In this document: positions 59,972 through 64,000 of the stretch, piece after piece
Numbering within the stretch: position 1 is the first letter of the stretch
How the letters are laid out: each line of letters starts with the position of its first letter
From: Phytopseudomonas daroniae
GTDB taxonomy: Bacteria; Pseudomonadota; Gammaproteobacteria; Pseudomonadales; Pseudomonadaceae
Direction of reading: 5' to 3'
DNA length: 64,000 bases
NCBI RefSeq assembly: GCF_004327285.1
Contig: NZ_QJUI01000014.1
Location: 121,168-185,167, forward strand
Notes under the pieces: generated by a model
Told to the model about the DNA's origin: nothing
The model's input: only the letters and a program-made list of their open reading frames with translations
Databases searched by the model: none
Position numbers and translations under genes: made by a program

Positions 59972-61447
59972 TTACTCTTTGTCCAGCTTGCCAACCAGCG
60001 ACAGGGTGAAATCGGCCCCCATGTACTTGAAGTGCGGACGCACGTTCAAGCTCACGCGGTACCAGCCTGGCTCGCCTTCAACGTCGCTGACGGTGATTTG
60101 CGCAGCGCGCAGCGGACGACGGCCACGAACTTCGGCACTCGGATTTTCCTGGTCGGCCACGTACTGGCGAATCCACTTGTTGAGTTCCAGTTCGAGGTCG
60201 GTACGTTCTTTCCACGAACCGAGTTGCTCGCGCTGCAGCACCTTCAAGTAGTGTGCCAGGCGATTGACGATCATCATGTACGGCAGTTGGGTGCCGAGCT
60301 TGTAGTTCAGCTCTGCAGCCTTGCCTTCTGCGCTGATGCCGAAGAACTTCGGCTTCTGCACCGAGCTTGCGGAGAAGAACGCCGCGTTGTCGGATCCCTT
60401 ACGCATGGTCAGGGAGATGAAGCCTTCCTCGGCCAGTTCGTATTCACGACGGTCGGAAACCAGAACTTCCGTAGGAATCTTGGTTTCGATTTCGCCCATG
60501 CTTTCGAAATGGTGTAGCGGCAGGTCTTCAACCGCACCACCGCTCTGTGGGCCGATGATGTTCGGGCACCAGCGGAATTTGGCAAAGCTGTCGGTAAGCC
60601 GGGTGCCGAACGCGTATGCAGTATTGCCCCACAGATAGTGCTCATGGCTCCTTGCTACGGTTTCCTTGTACACAAACGACTTGACCGGGTTTTCCTCCGG
60701 GTCGTATGGGTTTCGCAACAGGAAGCGCGGTACCGTCAGACCAACGTAGCGGGAGTCTTCCGACTCGCGAAAGCTCTGCCATTTGGCGAATTGCGGCCCC
60801 TCGAAGTGATCTTTCAGATCCTTCAGATCCGGCAGGCCGGTGAAGCTTTCCAGGCCGAAGAACTTCGGGCCGGCAGCAGCGATGAACGGCGCGTGGGACA
60901 TACAGGATACGCTGGCCACGTACTGCATCAGCTTCACGTCCGGCGAGCTTGGGGACATGTAGTAGTTGGCGATGATCGCGCCCACCGGCTGGCCACCGAA
61001 CTGACCGTACTCAGCGGTGTAGATATGCTTGTACAGGCCAGACTGCATCACTTCCGGCGAATCTTCGAAATCGTCCAACAGGTCTTCTTTGGAGACGTTG
61101 AGGATTTCGATCTTGATGTTTTCGCGGAAATTGGTGCGGTCGACCAGTAACTGCAGACCCCGCCACGACGATTCCAGCGCCTGGAAATCCGGGTGATGGA
61201 GGATTTCGTCCATCTGGCGGCTGAGTTTGGCATCGATCTCGGCGATCATCCGGTCGACCATGGCTTTCTTGACCGGCTCACCGTTGTTCTGCGGCTTGAG
61301 CAGCTCTTCGATGAACGCCGACACACCGCGCTTGGCGATGTCGTAGGCTTCGTCGTCCGGCGTAAGGCGGGTTTCGGCGATGATGCTGTCGAGAATGCTG
61401 TATTCACCGTTATCGGCGGCGTTCTGTTGTGCTGCGCTAGTGCTCAT
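59972..61447 (-). CDS. tssC: T6SS sheath large subunit TssC
   Basis: 491 residues, EvpB/VipB family. SSWRGLQLLVDRTNF near residue 90 and KWRQ-type sheath contacts are typical, and the C-terminal MGADFTLSLVGKLDKE is the family end. Forms the contractile sheath with TssB. Confidence 0.98.
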   Translation of the reverse strand: MSTSAAQQNAADNGEYSILDSIIAETRLTPDDEAYDIAKRGVSAFIEELLKPQNNGEPVKKAMVDRMIAEIDAKLSRQMDEILHHPDFQALESSWRGLQLLVDRTNFRENIKIEILNVSKEDLLDDFEDSPEVMQSGLYKHIYTAEYGQFGGQPVGAIIANYYMSPSSPDVKLMQYVASVSCMSHAPFIAAAGPKFFGLESFTGLPDLKDLKDHFEGPQFAKWQSFRESEDSRYVGLTVPRFLLRNPYDPEENPVKSFVYKETVARSHEHYLWGNTAYAFGTRLTDSFAKFRWCPNIIGPQSGGAVEDLPLHHFESMGEIETKIPTEVLVSDRREYELAEEGFISLTMRKGSDNAAFFSASSVQKPKFFGISAEGKAAELNYKLGTQLPYMMIVNRLAHYLKVLQREQLGSWKERTDLELELNKWIRQYVADQENPSAEVRGRRPLRAAQITVSDVEGEPGWYRVSLNVRPHFKYMGADFTLSLVGKLDKE

Positions 61448-61475
61448 TGTGTTGGCTTCCTTGGCTGCTGGAGTC

Positions 61476-61979
61476 TCAGGCGTCCGGGGCTGTGGCGTTC
61501 AGGCCCAGCTCACCGAGTACGCGACCACGCGATTCGTCGTCGGCGAGAACGCCTTCGATGGCTTTACGGAACGCAGGTGCGTTACCCAGCGGACCTTTGA
61601 GGGCCACCAGCGCGTCGCGCAGTTCCATCAACTTTTTCAGCTCAGGGACTTGCTCAACAAGGCTGGTCGGATTGAAGTCCTTCATCGAATTGACCCGCAG
61701 TTGCACGGCCAGCTCATCGGCTTCACCGTCATCCTGCAGACGGTTCGGCACGCTCAGAGTCAGCCCTAGCTCCTGCTTGGCCAACACCTCATCGAATGTC
61801 ATCTTGTCGATGCTGATCGGCTTGCGATCTTCGATTTTGCGATCGTCCTTACGGTGGGTGTAGTCACCGATTGCCAGCAGTTTCAGCGGCAGTTCAATCT
61901 CTTCCTGAGCGCCGCCGATGGCGGGTTTGAAGGTGACGTTGATGCGTTCCTTGGGGGCTACCGAGCCTTCTTTGGCCAT
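61476..61979 (-). CDS. tssB: T6SS sheath small subunit TssB
   Basis: 167 residues from ATG 61979 (AAGGAG 7 bases upstream). MAKEGSVAPKERINVTFKPA at the start and the ELPLKLLAIGDY segment are typical of VipA/ImpB. Lies 28 bases before tssC. Confidence 0.98.
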   Translation of the reverse strand: MAKEGSVAPKERINVTFKPAIGGAQEEIELPLKLLAIGDYTHRKDDRKIEDRKPISIDKMTFDEVLAKQELGLTLSVPNRLQDDGEADELAVQLRVNSMKDFNPTSLVEQVPELKKLMELRDALVALKGPLGNAPAFRKAIEGVLADDESRGRVLGELGLNATAPDA

Positions 61980-62011
61980 GGCTTTTCTCCTTGCGGTTGT
62001 GGCCCTGGGGC

Positions 62012-63571
62012 CTATTCGAGTACCACTTCGAGGTCGAGGTGGCACAGCCTGCGATAAATCTCTTCCTTGCGTTCACGCACTGCGTGGTTCTGCGGCAACA
62101 ACTCGCAGCAGCTATGCAGCAGGTGCAGCACTTCCAGCGCAAGATCGGGCTCCCAGGCGTGCAGGCCTGAGTCCTGCAGTGTTTGGTCGAGGGCTTCGAG
62201 CTGAGTCTTGGCCAGCTCGTATTTCTTGGCCATGAAACACAGCCGTGCCAGAGTGAACTGCCAGAAAAATCTAACGCGCCCGCCGTGGGAATTTTGCATA
62301 CCGTGCTTGAGGATCTGCACAGCCGGCTTCAAGCCATCCCTGCGCAGAATCGGCAACACATCTTCCAAGGCTTTTTCCCAGACGGGCTGGTTCTCGGTAT
62401 CGGTTTCAACCTTGCGCGGCGCGCTGGCACTTTGCAGATGCGGCATGACGTTGGCAGCGATCCACGCTCGTGTGGACGGGTCAGCGAACGGAGCACCGTC
62501 ATGGAACCGCAACTCGATAATGCCGGGCAGGCGCTGAATCAAAAGCGCAAAGTGGATTTCCACTTCGCGCATCGCCATCTCGGCGTTCAAGCCCTGAAGG
62601 CATTCCCAGGCCATTCGCTGTCCATCGAACCAGAAGGGAGCCTTGGCCAGACTCGCCTCCAGCTCCACCAGCAGGTCGGCATATTTGCCTTGATCCAACC
62701 GCTCTTGATAGGCCTTGAGCTTATCGGCCGGCAATCCCCGCAGAACGGTGATTTGCTCATTGTTGCGTTCGGGGACGGCATCTACGGATAGCCACAGCAA
62801 CGTGCGGTTGAGTCGCAGAGCTCGCAGGTCGGTGGCTTTTTGCTTGAGCCACCAAGCACACAAGGGGCGGGCGTTTTCCTGCTGAGCACGCAAGGCCTTA
62901 TGGGCCTCTTTCTCGTTATCGATCGGCGCGCCGGGCGTAAAAAGCTGCGTGGCGGCCTGCTTGACCTGGGCCACCGTCGCCCCCACCACACCGGGTTCCG
63001 GCTGATTGTTGGCAGCGCGCTGCACCATGCCACTCAGGCGACGGAAAATCGGTAGCAACAAAGGGGCTTCATCGCCCAAATGCTTGGTGCACGCGGCGTC
63101 GAGGCCTTCCAAGTGCTCCACCATACGGCGGAACAGCGGTAGCTGCTCTTTGACCGGGACGTTTTCGGTAAGTACTTGCTCGATGCGTGGGAGCAGCCAA
63201 CTGACGGCTGCGGCACGGGTTCTGGCTTTAGTGGGGTGAACGTCCGGCCAGTGGTTTTCGCACAAATAACGCAGCAATCCCAGGCCAGCAAGCAGGCCCT
63301 GGAAGGATTCACGCTGGTACAGAGCCCAGGTCAGCCAAGCGCTGACACGCAGATCCTTCGACTGGGTGCGCAGCAGATTTTCGCTGTTTTCACGAATCTT
63401 GAGCCAGTCGATCTGGCCACTTTCGTGCATGGACGATGCTTTGGCCAGCTCGCTTTCCAACGCCTCATATTCGCTGGAGAAGCGAACATCCTCGCCAGCA
63501 AAACTCTCTTCGGAAATAAAGGCTTTAGCGAGCTCAAGATAATGAGCTGAAAGCTTGCTTGAGTAAGACAT
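62012..63571 (-). CDS. tssA: T6SS baseplate/cap protein TssA (VasJ/ImpA-N type)
   Basis: 519 residues from ATG 63571. N-terminal ImpA_N domain (about 20-160, with VSAWLTWALYQRESFQGLLA) and a VasJ-like C-terminal domain (about 260-515). It helps assemble the baseplate and polymerise tube and sheath. It is the first gene of the long minus-strand T6SS operon. The frame runs on upstream to 63808 but without a ribosome site; AAGG sits 9 bases before 63571. Confidence 0.93.
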   Translation of the reverse strand: MSYSSKLSAHYLELAKAFISEESFAGEDVRFSSEYEALESELAKASSMHESGQIDWLKIRENSENLLRTQSKDLRVSAWLTWALYQRESFQGLLAGLGLLRYLCENHWPDVHPTKARTRAAAVSWLLPRIEQVLTENVPVKEQLPLFRRMVEHLEGLDAACTKHLGDEAPLLLPIFRRLSGMVQRAANNQPEPGVVGATVAQVKQAATQLFTPGAPIDNEKEAHKALRAQQENARPLCAWWLKQKATDLRALRLNRTLLWLSVDAVPERNNEQITVLRGLPADKLKAYQERLDQGKYADLLVELEASLAKAPFWFDGQRMAWECLQGLNAEMAMREVEIHFALLIQRLPGIIELRFHDGAPFADPSTRAWIAANVMPHLQSASAPRKVETDTENQPVWEKALEDVLPILRRDGLKPAVQILKHGMQNSHGGRVRFFWQFTLARLCFMAKKYELAKTQLEALDQTLQDSGLHAWEPDLALEVLHLLHSCCELLPQNHAVRERKEEIYRRLCHLDLEVVLE

Positions 63572-64000
63572 CCTTGACCTTAAGTTAGCTTGCGTCCATG
63601 TAGCCCTGCACTTCGCATAACCAGAAAAAAGGGTTTTGCGGCAATACGAAACCGGTTGAGTTCCATAACCTTCAGGCGCTGAAATCCTATGCACAGCATC
63701 GGCGATTAGCAAGCACCGCTTAACCAAGCCGCCAGGAAACCCCTGAAATAGAGACTCAGCTCCCAGTTTTCGAGGATGCATGTCACACATGCAGTAATAA
63801 TCACCCACACGCCAAGCAACTTTGAATTCGCGCCTTGGCGTTTACGGCAGTTCCTAACCATACAAAGGCAATATGCGCAAAGAACTGCGCACCCCCATGT
63901 GGATAACCCTGTTGATATATCCCTGAACACTTCGGTATTGCTGCCTATAAAGCCCTATGCGCAAGAATCTGCACAGCAGTGCGCAACTTCTTGCGCACTT
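63572..64000 (-). promoter_or_regulatory. Region upstream of the T6SS operon, with TGCGCA repeats
   Basis: No gene is supported. It must hold the tssA promoter. I looked for a sigma-54 -24/-12 pair; the nearest is GGTTTCGTATTGC on the minus strand near 63640, which is one base short of normal spacing. From about 63870 to the window edge TGCGCA(A) recurs: near 63874, 63886, 63958 and twice in the palindrome TGCGCAACTTCTTGCGCA near 63980-63997. A consensus DnaA box (TGTGGATAA) is at 63898-63906. Confidence 0.4.

Noticed and set aside
63630..63660. Sigma-54 promoter before tssA
   Set aside because: The best GG/GC pair has 9 instead of 10 bases between the dinucleotides and the flanks match poorly.

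Overview
The window looks like the chromosome of a high-GC Pseudomonas. The core genes (rimO, xseA, cbpA/cbpM, leuA), the short palindromic repeats of the REP type and the 76-base integron attC sites suggest the mendocina/alcaligenes/oleovorans side of the genus. That placement is inference from gene content and repeat style; no database was searched.

Left part (1-13 kb). The window opens inside a short-chain fatty acid transporter gene (atoE-like). Next is a TonB-dependent receptor of the ZnuD zinc type, with a long His/Asp loop and a Zur-like operator far upstream, then rimO. Directly after rimO lies a decayed chromosomal integron: an integrase pseudogene with two lesions, an attI-like site, two clear attC sites and three cassettes. 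Cassette 1 encodes a lipoprotein. Cassette 2 encodes a colicin E9/pyocin S-type HNH DNase with its Im9-like immunity protein and its own terminator. Cassette 3 encodes an unknown protein whose end runs into repeat DNA. An MFS transporter, a secreted-looking SDR and a divergent LysR regulator follow.

Middle (13-33.3 kb). Housekeeping genes: xseA, an M23 peptidase, cbpA-cbpM, a DUF6491-like lipoprotein, a YbdG-like mechanosensitive channel and leuA with a possible leucine-rich leader peptide. Then comes an accessory patch: a TetR regulator with two matching operators, an O-methyltransferase, a truncated epimerase, an MFS exporter, a tyrosine-integrase remnant and a methyltransferase. A gamma-glutamyl-polyamine type catabolic group follows (class I amidotransferase, FAD oxidoreductase, glutamine synthetase-like ligase, divergent LysR). 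A 267-base MITE-like element touches the LysR stop codon. An alcohol dehydrogenase and an aldo/keto reductase close the section.

Right part (33.3-63.6 kb). All genes are on the minus strand and form one type VI secretion cluster read from right to left: tssA-tssB-tssC-tssE, a PAAR / predicted amidase / membrane-anchored immunity / unknown module, tssF-tssG-clpV, a sigma-54 activator, a small OrfX-like lipoprotein, fha-tssJ-tssK-tssL-tssM, a PP2C phosphatase, a Ser/Thr kinase, vgrG, a DUF4123 chaperone, three tandem DUF3304-like lipoproteins and a Tle1-type lipase. Core gene order matches P. aeruginosa HSI-II from memory. Two effector modules are built in: one cuts into the core operon between tssE and tssF, the other sits behind vgrG. 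A decayed second copy of the phosphatase gene lies beyond the lipase, so this end has been rearranged. No hcp gene is visible.

The strongest leads are the DNase/immunity pair carried as an integron cassette, the PAAR-amidase module inside the T6SS core, and the in-register 545-base tandem immunity repeat with one divergent copy.
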